Of a DNA stretch of 64,000 nt, positions 38,370-47,729 are shown piece after piece. The notes beneath the pieces were generated by a model. It saw only the letters and a program-made list of their open reading frames with translations. It did not search any database and was not told where the DNA came from. A program made the position numbers and the translations under genes. How positions within the stretch are numbered: position 1 is the stretch's first letter; each line of letters begins with the position of its first letter. Origin of the DNA: Jiella avicenniae (GTDB lineage Bacteria > Pseudomonadota > Alphaproteobacteria > Rhizobiales > Rhizobiaceae); the NCBI RefSeq assembly GCF_021390325.1, contig NZ_JAJUWU010000007.1:62001-126000 (forward strand), given 5' to 3'.

Positions 38370-39539
38370 ATGCCCGTCAGTAACCGAATCGCCGCCCTAA
38401 GGCCAGAGATCGAAGCATGGCGCCGGATGCTGCATGCCGAGCCGGAACTGCTCTACGAGGTCGGCGACACGGCCGCCTTCGTCGCCGCGCGCCTCGAGGA
38501 GTTCGGCTGCGACGACGTCGTCACCGGCATCGGACGGACGGGCGTCGTCGGCCTCATCCATGGCCGCGACGGTCCCGGCGGACGGATGATCGGCCTTCGC
38601 GCCGACATGGACGCGCTGCCGATCGTCGAGGAGACGGGCGTTCCCCACGCCTCGAGGCGTCCGGGCGCGATGCATGCCTGCGGCCATGACGGCCACATGG
38701 CGATGCTGCTCGGCGCGGCCAAGAGCCTCTCGGAGACCCGGGGCTTTTCCGGCACCGTGGCGCTGATCTTCCAGCCGGCGGAGGAGGGCGGCGCCGGCGG
38801 CAAGGCGATGATCGACGACGGGCTGTTCGCACGGTTCCCCGTCGAGAAGGTCTATGGCATGCACAATCTGCCCGGCATGCCCGTCGGCAAATTCGGCATG
38901 CGCCATGGCGCCATCATGGCCTCGACCGACGAATTCGCCATCACGCTGAAGGGCCGCGGCAGCCATGCGGCGATGCCGCACCGCTCGGCCGATCCGATTC
39001 TCGCCGGCGCCGTGCTGGTCCAGGCGCTGCAGGCGATCGTTTCGCGCAACACCGATCCCCTGAAATCGCTCGTGGTCTCGGTGACGCAGTTCCACGGCGG
39101 CTACGCCCACAACGTCATTCCCGATACCGCCGAGGTCTCCGGCACGGTCCGGGCGCTCGGCACCGACACGCGCGACCTCGCCGAGCGACGCATCCGCGAG
39201 ATCGCCGCCGGCATCGCCGCCGCGCACGACCTCGAAGCCGTGATCGACTGGGACCGCAACTATCCGGTCACCGTCAACGACGCCGCCGAGAGCGATTTCT
39301 GCGCCGAGGTGGCGATGGACGTCGTCGGCCCCGCCAACGTCGACCCCGCCGCCGCGCCGCTGCTCGCCGGCGAGGACTTCTCCTACATGCTGGAGGAAAA
39401 GCCCGGCGCCTACGTCTTCATCGGCAACGGCGATTCTTCGGGGTTGCATACGGCGACGTATGACTTCGCCGACGACGCGCTGACCTTCGGCACGAGCTAC
39501 TGGGTGCGGCTGGTGGAGAGGGCGTTGCCGGCGGGGTGA
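38370..39539 (+). CDS. M20-family amidohydrolase (hippurate-hydrolase type)
   Basis: A 389-residue metallopeptidase-fold amidohydrolase. GLRADMDALPI, MHACGHDGHMAMLLGA, FQPAEEGGAGG and HAAMPH carry the two-metal ligands of the M20D/amidohydrolase group, and LLAGEDFSYML is near the C-terminus. Relatives split N-acyl amino acids such as hippurate or N-acetyl-diaminopimelate; the true substrate cannot be told. The ATG at 38370 fits the family start. It is divergent from the carboxypeptidase gene across about 240 bp and converges with argB. Confidence 0.92.
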   Translation: MPVSNRIAALRPEIEAWRRMLHAEPELLYEVGDTAAFVAARLEEFGCDDVVTGIGRTGVVGLIHGRDGPGGRMIGLRADMDALPIVEETGVPHASRRPGAMHACGHDGHMAMLLGAAKSLSETRGFSGTVALIFQPAEEGGAGGKAMIDDGLFARFPVEKVYGMHNLPGMPVGKFGMRHGAIMASTDEFAITLKGRGSHAAMPHRSADPILAGAVLVQALQAIVSRNTDPLKSLVVSVTQFHGGYAHNVIPDTAEVSGTVRALGTDTRDLAERRIREIAAGIAAAHDLEAVIDWDRNYPVTVNDAAESDFCAEVAMDVVGPANVDPAAAPLLAGEDFSYMLEEKPGAYVFIGNGDSSGLHTATYDFADDALTFGTSYWVRLVERALPAG

Positions 39540-39551
39540 GGGGCCGCCGCC

Positions 39552-40451
39552 TCACCGCACGATCAGCGTCCCCGCCCCGTGCTCGGTCAGAAGCTCGAGC
39601 AGCACCGAGTGCCGGGTCTTGCCGTTGAGGATGACGACGCCCTCGACGCCGCGCTCGATCGCCTCGATGCAGGTCTCGACCTTGGGGATCATCCCGCCGG
39701 AGATGGTGCCGTTGCGGATGAGGTTCTTGGCTTCGGAGACCGACAGTTCCTTGATCAACTCGCCCGACTTGTCGAGGACGCCGGGAACGTCGGTGAGGAA
39801 GAGGAGGCGCGAGGCCTCCAGCGCGCCGGCGATGGCGCCGGCGAAGGTATCGGCGTTGATGTTGTAGGTGGCGCCGTCGCGGCCGGGGGCGACGGGGGCG
39901 ATGACCGGGATCATCTCCGAACGGGCGAGGAGGTCGAGCAGCGTGCGGTCGACCTCGACGGGCTCGCCGACGAAGCCGAGATCTAGCACCCGCTCGATGT
40001 TCGAGTCCGGGTCGACGACGGTCTTGTTGGCCTTCTCGGCGAAGACCATGTTGCCGTCCTTGCCGCAGAGGCCGATCGCCCATTCGCCTTCGGCATTGAT
40101 CAGGCGGACGATTTCCTTGTTGATCGAGCCGGCGAGAACCATCTCGACGATCTTCACCGTCTCCTCGTCGGTGACGCGCAGGCCCCCCTCGAAGCGCGAC
40201 TCGATGCCCATCTGGGCGAGCATCTTGCCGATCTGCGGGCCGCCGCCATGGACGACGATCGGATTGACGCCGGACTGCTTCAACAGCGCGATGTCGCGGG
40301 CGAAGGCCTGGCCGAGTTCGGTGTCGCCCATGGCGTGGCCGCCATATTTCACGACGACGGTCTTGTTCTCGTAGGCCTGCATGAAGGGCAGCGCTTCGGC
40401 GAGCACCCGGGCTCTGGTCTCGCCGGTGTCGCTGTCGGGGGATTGGCTCAT
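39552..40451 (-). CDS. argB: acetylglutamate kinase
   Basis: A 299-residue amino-acid-kinase-fold enzyme that phosphorylates N-acetylglutamate, usually the control point of arginine synthesis. [49 protein letters not shown] and [14 protein letters not shown] are the family motifs. An extended N-terminal helix of about 20 residues is typical of the arginine-inhibited hexameric form, so feedback inhibition is likely (inferred). It is divergent from the histidine phosphatase gene. Confidence 0.96.
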   Translation of the reverse strand: MSQSPDSDTGETRARVLAEALPFMQAYENKTVVVKYGGHAMGDTELGQAFARDIALLKQSGVNPIVVHGGGPQIGKMLAQMGIESRFEGGLRVTDEETVKIVEMVLAGSINKEIVRLINAEGEWAIGLCGKDGNMVFAEKANKTVVDPDSNIERVLDLGFVGEPVEVDRTLLDLLARSEMIPVIAPVAPGRDGATYNINADTFAGAIAGALEASRLLFLTDVPGVLDKSGELIKELSVSEAKNLIRNGTISGGMIPKVETCIEAIERGVEGVVILNGKTRHSVLLELLTEHGAGTLIVR

Positions 40452-40664
40452 GGGGCGCTCCGAAGGCGTCGAAGAAGGATCGTCGGGCTTCTAGCGTGAA
40501 AAGATCGCAAGCGGAACCGGTCTCGAGCGGCGTGACGACGCGAAGAAGAGGGGCGATCACGCGCGCTTTCACGCGATCGTTGTCGGCGGGTGGTTGGCCA
40601 TCGCGGCGCCCTGCGCAAGTTGCACCATGCGGCGGCGCCGGATGGCACGGGACGGAGGACTTCG

Positions 40665-41234
40665 ATGACAAAGCGTCGGACGGGGAGGATTGCGGCGGCG
40701 GTCGTTGCGGCCGTCGTGGCCGCACCCGCGGCGGCACAGGACGCCTGGGACGCCGCCCGCGCCGAGGGCACCCATCTCCTGATGCGCCACGCCGTCGCGC
40801 CGGGCACCGGCGACCCGAAGAACTTTACCCTCGGCGACTGTTCGACCCAGCGCAACCTGTCGGAGGCCGGGCGCGAGCAGGCGGAGCGCATCGGTCGGAA
40901 GCTGAAGGACAACGGTGTGACGATCGACGTCGTCCTCACCAGCCAGTGGTGCCGGGCGCGTGATACGGCGGAGCGGCTGGGGTTGCCAGCGGTCGAGGAC
41001 GAACCGGCGCTGAATTCGTTCTTCGCCGGCAGGGGCGAGCGCGAGGCGCAGACCGAGGCGCTGAAGCGGCGGCTCGCCGAACTCGACGCGGCGGGAAAGA
41101 AGGCGGCGCTGGTCAGCCACCAGGTCAACGTCACGGCGCTCACCGGCGTCTACCCCGCATCGGGCGAGATCGTGGTGATCAGGCTCGGCGGGGATGGTAG
41201 GATCAGCGTGGAAGGGCAAATTCGAACGGATTGA
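40665..41234 (+). CDS. exported histidine phosphatase family protein
   Basis: A 189-residue protein with an Ala-rich signal peptide (about residues 8-24, ending AAPAAAQ) and then a histidine-phosphatase domain. LLMRHAVAPGTGD supplies the phosphohistidine RH motif, SQWCRARDTAERL the second Arg region and ALVSHQVNVTALTG the second His. It is therefore a periplasmic or exported acid-phosphatase-like enzyme of unknown substrate. GGAGG six to seven bases before the ATG fixes the start. The gene ends 46 bp before the convergent vapC. Confidence 0.88.
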   Translation: MTKRRTGRIAAAVVAAVVAAPAAAQDAWDAARAEGTHLLMRHAVAPGTGDPKNFTLGDCSTQRNLSEAGREQAERIGRKLKDNGVTIDVVLTSQWCRARDTAERLGLPAVEDEPALNSFFAGRGEREAQTEALKRRLAELDAAGKKAALVSHQVNVTALTGVYPASGEIVVIRLGGDGRISVEGQIRTD

Positions 41235-41279
41235 GGGTCTGCCGTCCCTCAATCTCTCGAAGGTCGATGGCGGCGGTCG

Positions 41280-41711
41280 TCACGCCAGATCGGTCTTGGC
41301 GAAGTCGTTGCCGATGTAAAGCAGCGGAACGTCGAGCGCCTTGGCCGATGCGTAGACCAGGCAGTCACCAAAATTGAGATCGGCAGCATGCCCCACGGCT
41401 TTGCCGTAGATTGCGGCAGCCTCGACCGCTGCGGTGACGATTGCAGCATCCACCGCCTTTTCGCGGATGTCGTTGGCTTTCAGGAAAGCCAGAACGACGC
41501 GCAGTGCCCGATGGATTTCTGCCTGTTCGGGTCTGGGCTGGTAGTATCGTCCAACGGGACTCTTGGCGCGGGCGAGCGCAAGCGTTGCTTCGAAGATCGT
41601 GATCGAGCAGACGTAGAGAGTCGAGGTTGCTGCGCTCAGTCTCCGCCGGACCTCGTCCGCCCCGGCCTCCCGCGCCAAAAGTGCGACGATGGCCGAGGCA
41701 TCGACAAGCAT
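41280..41711 (-). CDS. vapC: VapC-type PIN-domain toxin
   Basis: A 143-residue PIN-domain ribonuclease. MLVDASAIVALL gives the first catalytic Asp, LNFGDCLVYASAKALDVPLL the central one and IGNDFAKTDL the last; AREAGADE holds a conserved acidic residue. VapC toxins cut specific RNAs and are held inactive by VapB. The ATG overlaps the vapB stop as TGATG, so the pair is translationally coupled. Both domain content and gene arrangement support a type II toxin-antitoxin system. Confidence 0.92.
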   Translation of the reverse strand: MLVDASAIVALLAREAGADEVRRRLSAATSTLYVCSITIFEATLALARAKSPVGRYYQPRPEQAEIHRALRVVLAFLKANDIREKAVDAAIVTAAVEAAAIYGKAVGHAADLNFGDCLVYASAKALDVPLLYIGNDFAKTDLA

Positions 41712-41956
41712 CAGCGCCCGGCCCACATCGCGTCGCTGAACGACTTCAAATCGAATTGCGGATCGGTCTCGCCCAGAGCGTCGGCCATTGCCATGACCTC
41801 GGCGTTCCGCTCCTCGAAAGAGCGCTGGCGCTGGAGGCGTTCGAGTTCATGCCTGAGCGCCAGCTTGATGGCCTCCGTCGCGCTTTCGGCATTCGTCGCC
41901 CGGCGGACTTCTTCGGCAAGTGCCTCGACGGCCGGATCGTTGATGGTGGGAGACAT
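41711..41956 (-). CDS. vapB: VapB-type antitoxin
   Basis: An 81-residue protein of the VapB/PSK-type antitoxin group. DPAVEALAEEVRRATNAESATEAIKLAL forms the N-terminal DNA-binding part of the family in two linked segments, and the C-terminal FDLKSFSDAMWAGR is the toxin-wrapping tail. It lies immediately upstream of vapC, which is the usual order. Autoregulation by the VapBC complex is expected from family knowledge. The gene's ATG is at 41956 with a short leader of about 90 bp to the prpE stop. Confidence 0.88.
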   Translation of the reverse strand: MSPTINDPAVEALAEEVRRATNAESATEAIKLALRHELERLQRQRSFEERNAEVMAMADALGETDPQFDLKSFSDAMWAGR

Positions 41957-42050
41957 GACCGGCTCTCTGGCTTCCTCGAATGACGGAGCGGCAACGTCAC
42001 CGCTCGCGCCATTCTAGCAAAAGCGACGGAGCCTCTCCACAGGCTTGCGG

Positions 42051-43961
42051 CTATCGCGCCCCGTTCGCAACGATCGCCCTGATTTCGTCGATCGCCGCCG
42101 GGTCCTCGATGGTCGCGGGGGTCTCGAAGGGCTTGTCGTCGACGATCGCCTTGATGGTCCGCCTGAGGATCTTGCCGGAGCGCGTCTTCGGCAGCCGGTC
42201 GACGACGAGCACCCGGCGGAAGGCGGCGACGGGGCCGATCTGATCGCGGACGATGGTGATCAGCTCCCTTTCGATCGCCGATCGCTCCATCTCTGCGCCC
42301 TTCTTCAGGACGACGAAGCCGCAGGGGATCTCGCCCTTCAATTCGTCGTGCATGCCGATGACGGCGCATTCGGCGACGGCCGGGTGACTGCCGACGGCCT
42401 CCTCCATCTCGCCGGTCGACAGACGGTGGCCGGCGACGTTGATGACGTCGTCGGTGCGCCCCATCACGTAGAGATAGCCCTCGTCGTCGAGGAAGCCTGC
42501 GTCGGACGTCGAGTAATAGCCGGGAAATTCCGTCAGATAGCTCTGGCGAAAGCGCTCGTCGGCGTTCCACAGGGTCGGCAGGGCGCCCGGCGGAAGCGGC
42601 AGCTTCAGGGCGATGGCGCCCATCTCGTTCTTCGCGACGGGGCGTCCGAATGGGTCCAGCACCTCGACGTCGAAGCCGGGCATCGGCACCGTCGGGCTGC
42701 CGCGCTTGACCGGCAGAAGCCCGAGGCCGAGCGGGTTGGCGACCATCGGCCAGCCGGACTCGGTCTGCCACCAATGGTCGATCACCGGGCGATCGAGGGC
42801 GTTCTCGGCCCACAGGATGGTCTCAGGATCGGCGCGCTCGCCGGCGAGGAACAGTGCCTTGAACTCCGACAGGTCGTGGCGCTTCGGCATCTCGCCGCCG
42901 GGGTCCTCCTTGCGGATCGCCCGGATCGCCGTCGGTGCGGTGAACAGGATCCTGGCGCCGTGCTCGGCGACGATGCGCCAATAGGTGCCGGCGTCCGGCG
43001 TGCCGATCGGCTTGCCCTCGAACAGGATCGACGTCGCGCCGCGGATCAACGGGGCGTAGACGATGTAGCAGTGGCCGACCACCCAGCCGACGTCGGAAGC
43101 GCAGAAGAAGGTGTCGCCCGCGTCCGTGTCGAAGATGTTCTTCAGCGACCAGGCGAGCGAGACGGCATGGCCGCCATTGTCGCGCACGACGCCCTTCGGC
43201 TTGCCGGTGGAGCCGGAGGTGTAGATGACGTAGAGCGGATCGGTCGCCTTGACCGGGACGCAGGGGCTCTCCGCGCCCCCTTCGAGCCGTGCGACCGCGG
43301 CGGCGCGGGCCTCGTCCCAGTCGTGATCGCGGCCCTCGATCAGCGTGGCCGTCAGTTGCGGCCGCTGCTTGACGACGACGGCCTCCGGCTTGTGGGCGGA
43401 CAGCTCGATCGCCCGGTCGAGCAGCGGCTTGTATTCGACGGTGCGGGCGGGCTCGATGCCGCAGCTTGCCGAGAGAACGAGCTTCGGCGCCGCATCGTCG
43501 ATGCGCGCCGCCAGCTCCTTGGCGGCGAAGCCGCCGAAGACGACGGAATGGATCGCGCCGATCCGCGCGCAGGCGAGCATCGCGACGACCGCCTCGGGAA
43601 TCATCGGCATGTAGACGATGACGCGGTCGCCTTTGGCGACGCCGAGATCGGTCAGCGTCAGGGCGAGGGCCTGCACCTCGCGCAAGAGCTCGGCATAGCC
43701 GATGCGGCGTTTCGTTCCGGTGACGGGCGAATCGTAGATGATCGCGGCGCGCTCGCCGTTGCCGCTCGCGACATGCCGGTCGACGGCGTTGTGGCAGGTG
43801 TTGAGCTCGCCGTCGGGAAACCAGCGGCCGTAGACCCCCGCCTCGGCATCGAAGGCCGTCTGAGGCGGCCGCGTCCAGTCGATTTCCCTGCTCGCTTCCA
43901 GCCAGAACCCGAACGGGTCTTCGCGCCACGCCTCGTGGACTTCCCGATAGCGGCTCGTCAT
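42051..43961 (-). CDS. prpE: propionyl-CoA synthetase PrpE-like
   Basis: A 636-residue adenylate-forming acyl-CoA ligase close to PrpE. It begins with the ACAS_N domain (YREVHEAWREDPFGFW), has the P-loop-like YTSGSTGKPKGVV, the adenylation motifs WWQTESGWP and TSDAGFLDDEGYLYVMGR, and the C-terminal PKTRSGKILRR whose Lys is catalytic and often acetylated. The CHNAVDRHV and VFGGFA segments separate PrpE from acetyl-CoA synthetase, but substrate may include acetate. It ends about 95 bp from vapB's start on the same strand and is divergent from nothing near. Confidence 0.92.
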   Translation of the reverse strand: MTSRYREVHEAWREDPFGFWLEASREIDWTRPPQTAFDAEAGVYGRWFPDGELNTCHNAVDRHVASGNGERAAIIYDSPVTGTKRRIGYAELLREVQALALTLTDLGVAKGDRVIVYMPMIPEAVVAMLACARIGAIHSVVFGGFAAKELAARIDDAAPKLVLSASCGIEPARTVEYKPLLDRAIELSAHKPEAVVVKQRPQLTATLIEGRDHDWDEARAAAVARLEGGAESPCVPVKATDPLYVIYTSGSTGKPKGVVRDNGGHAVSLAWSLKNIFDTDAGDTFFCASDVGWVVGHCYIVYAPLIRGATSILFEGKPIGTPDAGTYWRIVAEHGARILFTAPTAIRAIRKEDPGGEMPKRHDLSEFKALFLAGERADPETILWAENALDRPVIDHWWQTESGWPMVANPLGLGLLPVKRGSPTVPMPGFDVEVLDPFGRPVAKNEMGAIALKLPLPPGALPTLWNADERFRQSYLTEFPGYYSTSDAGFLDDEGYLYVMGRTDDVINVAGHRLSTGEMEEAVGSHPAVAECAVIGMHDELKGEIPCGFVVLKKGAEMERSAIERELITIVRDQIGPVAAFRRVLVVDRLPKTRSGKILRRTIKAIVDDKPFETPATIEDPAAIDEIRAIVANGAR

Positions 43962-44046
43962 CTCGTCCTCCCCGATCCGACATCTCCCTGGTGGCCTTTA
44001 TAGCCGGTTTGCGGGAAATGTCGTCAGGGGCGGATGCGCCGGGCCG

Positions 44047-44442
44047 TCAGAGGGACGGCTTGGCCGGGGGCGCGTCCGGGGCCGCGAGCCCCAGCATCGT
44101 GCGGATCGACTCGGCGAGAAGATCCTCGTTGTAGGGCTTGGCCATGTAGAGCTCGAAGAGGCCTTCGCCGTCGCGGGGCAGCTGGTTGCGCGGGATGGCG
44201 GTCGTGACGATCGCCGGCACCGTGTGGCCTTCCTCCCGCAGCGCCGAGAGCATGGCGATCCCGTCCATCTCGGGCATCATGAAATCCGTCACGATGGCGT
44301 CGAGTTGCTCGCAGCGGGCGAGTTCCAGTCCCTTTCGGCCGTTGGCCGCCGAGAGCACCTCGTAACCGTGATCTTCGAGTGCGATCGAAGCGAGCATCAA
44401 CAGCATCGCCTCGTCCTCGACGACGAGAATGCGCGCCATCAT
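44047..44442 (-). CDS. single-domain response regulator (CheY-like)
   Basis: A 131-residue stand-alone receiver domain. RILVVEDEAMLLMLAS gives the acidic pocket, VTDFMMPEMDG the phosphoacceptor Asp, TTAIPRN the conserved Thr and YMAKPYNEDLL the conserved Lys. No output domain is present, so it probably acts by protein binding or as a phosphate sink. Its first ATG overlaps the stop of the KaiC-like gene (TGATGATG), indicating co-translation. Partner kinase is unproven, although an HWE kinase is divergent across the KaiC-like gene. Confidence 0.93.
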   Translation of the reverse strand: MMARILVVEDEAMLLMLASIALEDHGYEVLSAANGRKGLELARCEQLDAIVTDFMMPEMDGIAMLSALREEGHTVPAIVTTAIPRNQLPRDGEGLFELYMAKPYNEDLLAESIRTMLGLAAPDAPPAKPSL

Positions 44443-45926
44443 CCGGTCCCTTCGGTGCGGGCCGGCCTTGCGGGCACGGCATCCGTGGTCGGATGGACCT
44501 CGTCGTTCTCGATCGGCTCCAGCACGAGACCGTTCCTCGTGATGCGGTAGGCACAGCCCCGATGGTCGAAATCGCCGTCTCTGAGCTTGAGGAGCGTCGC
44601 CCGCCGCCGGACGACCGGTCCGTCGAGCAGATAATGCAGGAGCAGCGTATTGTCGACGAGGCCCGAGAACTGGCCGGAGCCCAGCACCTCAGGGAAGAAC
44701 AGTTGCGGTACCTCGTAGGTGTAGACGACCGTCGCGCCGAGGGCGAGCAGACGGTCGTTGAGAGCCCGCAGGAAGAAGCGAAGTCGGGTCTCGTCGGCCA
44801 TGGGTCGGCAGGCTGCAACGAGCCCGTCGAAGACCACTCGCTTGGCTCCCGTCGTCTCGACTTCGCGGATCGCCGTCCGGCCGATTTCGTCGATCAGGGT
44901 CTCAGCCGGCGGGAACCAGACCATCTTCGCCGCTCCGCTCTCGACCTGCGCTTCGAGGTCGAGCCCGATGCCGGCTGCCTTCCGCAAAAGCCGGGCGGGC
45001 TTCTCGTAAAAGCCGAAGAACAGGCTGGGCGCTTCCGGCGTCGCAGAGGCGGCGAAATGCAGCCCGACCGTGGTCTTGCCGCTTCCGGCCGGCCCCATCA
45101 CCGCGGTGGCGGAATGCTCGGGAATGCCGCCGCCCGTCATCCGGTCGAGCCCCGGAATGCCGCTGCCGAGGCGCCGCGTCGAGGCTTCGTTCAGGTCCCG
45201 CGGGCGCGGCAGACTTTCCATCCGCGGATAGACTTCGAGGCCGGCATCGGAGATCCGATATTCGTGGCGCCCCCGCAGGATTGGACCGCCCCGCTGCTTG
45301 TGAACCAGGAGATGGCGGCTCGGATGGTGGGAGGCTGCGTCGTCGACGAGTTCGACCCAGCCGTCCACCACGGCATATTCGGGCGAAGAGGGGCGACGAT
45401 CGGAGTTGGTCACCAGCACGATCGTCATGCCGTGCTGAGCGGCCAGCGCGGCCAGTTCGTTGAGAAAGCGCCGAAGCTCGGTCTCGCCGCCGCCCGCCCC
45501 GGAGAGCTCGCCGATGGCGAAGATGCCTTCGAACACGAGCACGCTCGGCCGACGCTTCCTGATCTCCTGTACGATCAGGTGCAGCAGAGCATCGAGACCC
45601 TCCTGCCGCAGGGTGGCATAGGCGCTGGCGTAGTAGATGTAGTCCGGCACCTTCGAGATGTCGAAGAAGTCGAGCGACTGCAGAAAGGCGAACATCTGCG
45701 AGAAGCTCTCGGACAGGAGCGTCATGTAGAGCGACTTCTGGCCGTTCGCCGCCCGGGCGAAGCAGATCTGATTGGCCAGGATCGTCTTGCCGGTGCCGGG
45801 GGCGCCCTGGATGATGTAGGAGCCGCCGGTGACGAGACCGCCACCGAGAATTTGATCGAGCTCCGGCAATCCGCTTTCGAAGCGGGTGAGGCCGGATTCG
45901 CTGGTGTCGGACGTCTCTGAAATCAT
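44439..45926 (-). CDS. KaiC-like double-domain ATPase
   Basis: A 495-residue protein with two RecA/KaiC-type ATPase domains. The Walker A motifs are GAPGTGKT (41-48) and GPAGSGKT (278-285). Walker B-like strands are VLVFEG and VVFDGL. In circadian KaiC two adjacent Ser/Thr in the second domain are autophosphorylated; by eye the matching site here reads GQFSGLVDNT, so only the Ser seems kept, and the paired catalytic Glu residues appear reduced to YEK. No kaiA or kaiB is near. It is therefore KaiC-like, probably not a clock protein. It is co-translated with the response regulator. Confidence 0.88.
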   Translation of the reverse strand: MISETSDTSESGLTRFESGLPELDQILGGGLVTGGSYIIQGAPGTGKTILANQICFARAANGQKSLYMTLLSESFSQMFAFLQSLDFFDISKVPDYIYYASAYATLRQEGLDALLHLIVQEIRKRRPSVLVFEGIFAIGELSGAGGGETELRRFLNELAALAAQHGMTIVLVTNSDRRPSSPEYAVVDGWVELVDDAASHHPSRHLLVHKQRGGPILRGRHEYRISDAGLEVYPRMESLPRPRDLNEASTRRLGSGIPGLDRMTGGGIPEHSATAVMGPAGSGKTTVGLHFAASATPEAPSLFFGFYEKPARLLRKAAGIGLDLEAQVESGAAKMVWFPPAETLIDEIGRTAIREVETTGAKRVVFDGLVAACRPMADETRLRFFLRALNDRLLALGATVVYTYEVPQLFFPEVLGSGQFSGLVDNTLLLHYLLDGPVVRRRATLLKLRDGDFDHRGCAYRITRNGLVLEPIENDEVHPTTDAVPARPARTEGTG

Positions 45927-46160
45927 CGGCTGCGGTCGATTGCCCTGTCTCGCCGGTCCGTGCCGGCGTTGCCCTCGGCTCGATCGAGCCTAAGTCCCGC
46001 CGACCTTGGCCACCGAGAATGCTGCCTTGTCATAGGGAAGGCGGCATTGGTCCGCAAGGCATACTCTTTTTGCGGCAGGTTTCACGCCGCCCGTTCGCTC
46101 TTGTCGAAACCGAAGGCGTGTCGCTCGGCAGCGATCGCCGGAAACGGAGAAATTGCGTCG

Positions 46161-47678
46161 ATGCAGGACATGTCACCGCTCGCCGAGAGCCGACGCGACG
46201 ACGGCGAGCGGATCGGCGAAGGCGGCAGGCTGGACCGCCTGATGCGCTCCGGCCTCCTCGACACGCAGGCGGAAGACGTCTTCGATCGGGGGGTGAGGCT
46301 GGCGACGAAGCTTCTCGGGACCCGCGTCGCTTTGCTCTCGCTCGTCGATCGCGACCGGCAATTCTTCAAGGCCCAGCACGGCCTGCCCGAGCCTCATTCG
46401 CAGAGGCGGGAAACGCCGCTCACCCATTCCTTCTGCAAGCACGTCGTCGAGACCGGCGACGTCCTGATGATCGACGATGCGAGACATCACCCTCTGGTTT
46501 CCGAAAACCCGGCCATCCGCGATTTCGACGTCATCGCCTATCTGGGCGTGCCGATCGTCACCGCGGACGGCTACGTCCTCGGCTCCTTCTGCGCCACCGA
46601 TCCGCAACCGCGGACATGGACGGGCGACGACGTCGAGACGCTGCAGACGATCGCCAAGGGCGTGGAAAGCGAGATCCGGTTGAGGATCGAGGTCGACGAA
46701 CGCCGTGCCCTCCAGGAGAAGGCCGACACGGATCGTGCCCGCCTGGCGCTCGTTCTCGAAACCACCGCCGACGGCATCGTCACGATCGATCGTCGGCTTG
46801 CGGTCATCTATGCCAATCGCGGGGCGAGAAGCCTCCTCGCCACGCGCGGAGAGTTGGACGGCAGGCCCCTCTGGGACGTGTTTCCGAAAGCTGCGGACGG
46901 CCAATTGGAAGCGATGGTCGACAGAGCCCTGTCGACGGGCGAGGCAGCGGAGGAGACGGCGTTCTGCGCCGGCCTCGGCCGATGGCTGGAGGCTCGGGCC
47001 GTGCCCGTCGGCGAGGAGGTGACGCTGTTCTTCCGCGACGTGTCCGCCCGCCAGCGGGCGCTGGAATCGCGCCAGATGCTGGTGCGCGAGTTGCACCACC
47101 GCATCAAGAACCTCTTCGCCATCGTCCGCGGCATGATCTCGATGGCGGCCCGTGGCGCTTCCGATCCGAGTGAGATGGCCGAGGCGCTGCAGGGGCGCCT
47201 GATCGCACTCGCCCGCGCCCACGACCTCATCCGCCCGGCGCTTTCGGTGAACGAGGAGAGCGACTATCAGGAGATATTCCTGGGCGAGCTCGTCAGGATT
47301 CTCGTCGAGCCCTATCGCAGGCAAGGCGCCGGCAGTCTGACGATCACCGGCCCGGATCTCAATCTCGGGGTGAATTCGACGACGCATGTGGCGCTTTTCA
47401 TTCACGAACTCACCACCAACGCCAACAAGTACGGGTCCCTCTCGCGGGGCGGCGGCGCGCTTTCGATCGAATGGGCGATCGAAGGCGACGTCGTCGATTT
47501 CCGATGGAGCGAGACGGGCGGGCCGGAAATGTGCGGCGCACCGGTCGGGCACGGTTTCGGTTGCAAGCTCGTCAAACTCTGCATCGAGACCCAGCTGGAG
47601 GGTGATCTCTCCATCCGATGGCCGGTGAGCGGCATGAAACTCGATGCACGGATCCCGCTCCGCGTTCTTGCGCGGTGA
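46161..47678 (+). CDS. GAF-PAS-HWE sensor histidine kinase
   Basis: A 505-residue soluble kinase with no membrane span. Residues about 25-175 are a GAF domain (HSFCKHVVETGDVLMIDDARHH), about 195-310 a PAS domain, and then an HWE/HisKA_2 kinase core with the phosphoacceptor in VRELHHRIKNLFAIVRGM. An N-box FIHELTTNANKYG and a C-terminal GHGFGCKLVK segment complete the ATP-binding part. HWE kinases often feed the alphaproteobacterial general stress response or light signalling. GGAGAAA nine bases upstream supports the ATG at 46161. It is divergent from the KaiC-like operon. Confidence 0.9.
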   Translation: MQDMSPLAESRRDDGERIGEGGRLDRLMRSGLLDTQAEDVFDRGVRLATKLLGTRVALLSLVDRDRQFFKAQHGLPEPHSQRRETPLTHSFCKHVVETGDVLMIDDARHHPLVSENPAIRDFDVIAYLGVPIVTADGYVLGSFCATDPQPRTWTGDDVETLQTIAKGVESEIRLRIEVDERRALQEKADTDRARLALVLETTADGIVTIDRRLAVIYANRGARSLLATRGELDGRPLWDVFPKAADGQLEAMVDRALSTGEAAEETAFCAGLGRWLEARAVPVGEEVTLFFRDVSARQRALESRQMLVRELHHRIKNLFAIVRGMISMAARGASDPSEMAEALQGRLIALARAHDLIRPALSVNEESDYQEIFLGELVRILVEPYRRQGAGSLTITGPDLNLGVNSTTHVALFIHELTTNANKYGSLSRGGGALSIEWAIEGDVVDFRWSETGGPEMCGAPVGHGFGCKLVKLCIETQLEGDLSIRWPVSGMKLDARIPLRVLAR

Positions 47679-47729
47679 CATGCGGGCCTGAAGGTGGGGG
47701 ACGACCCGGCTGGCCGGGCCGCAGCCTGC

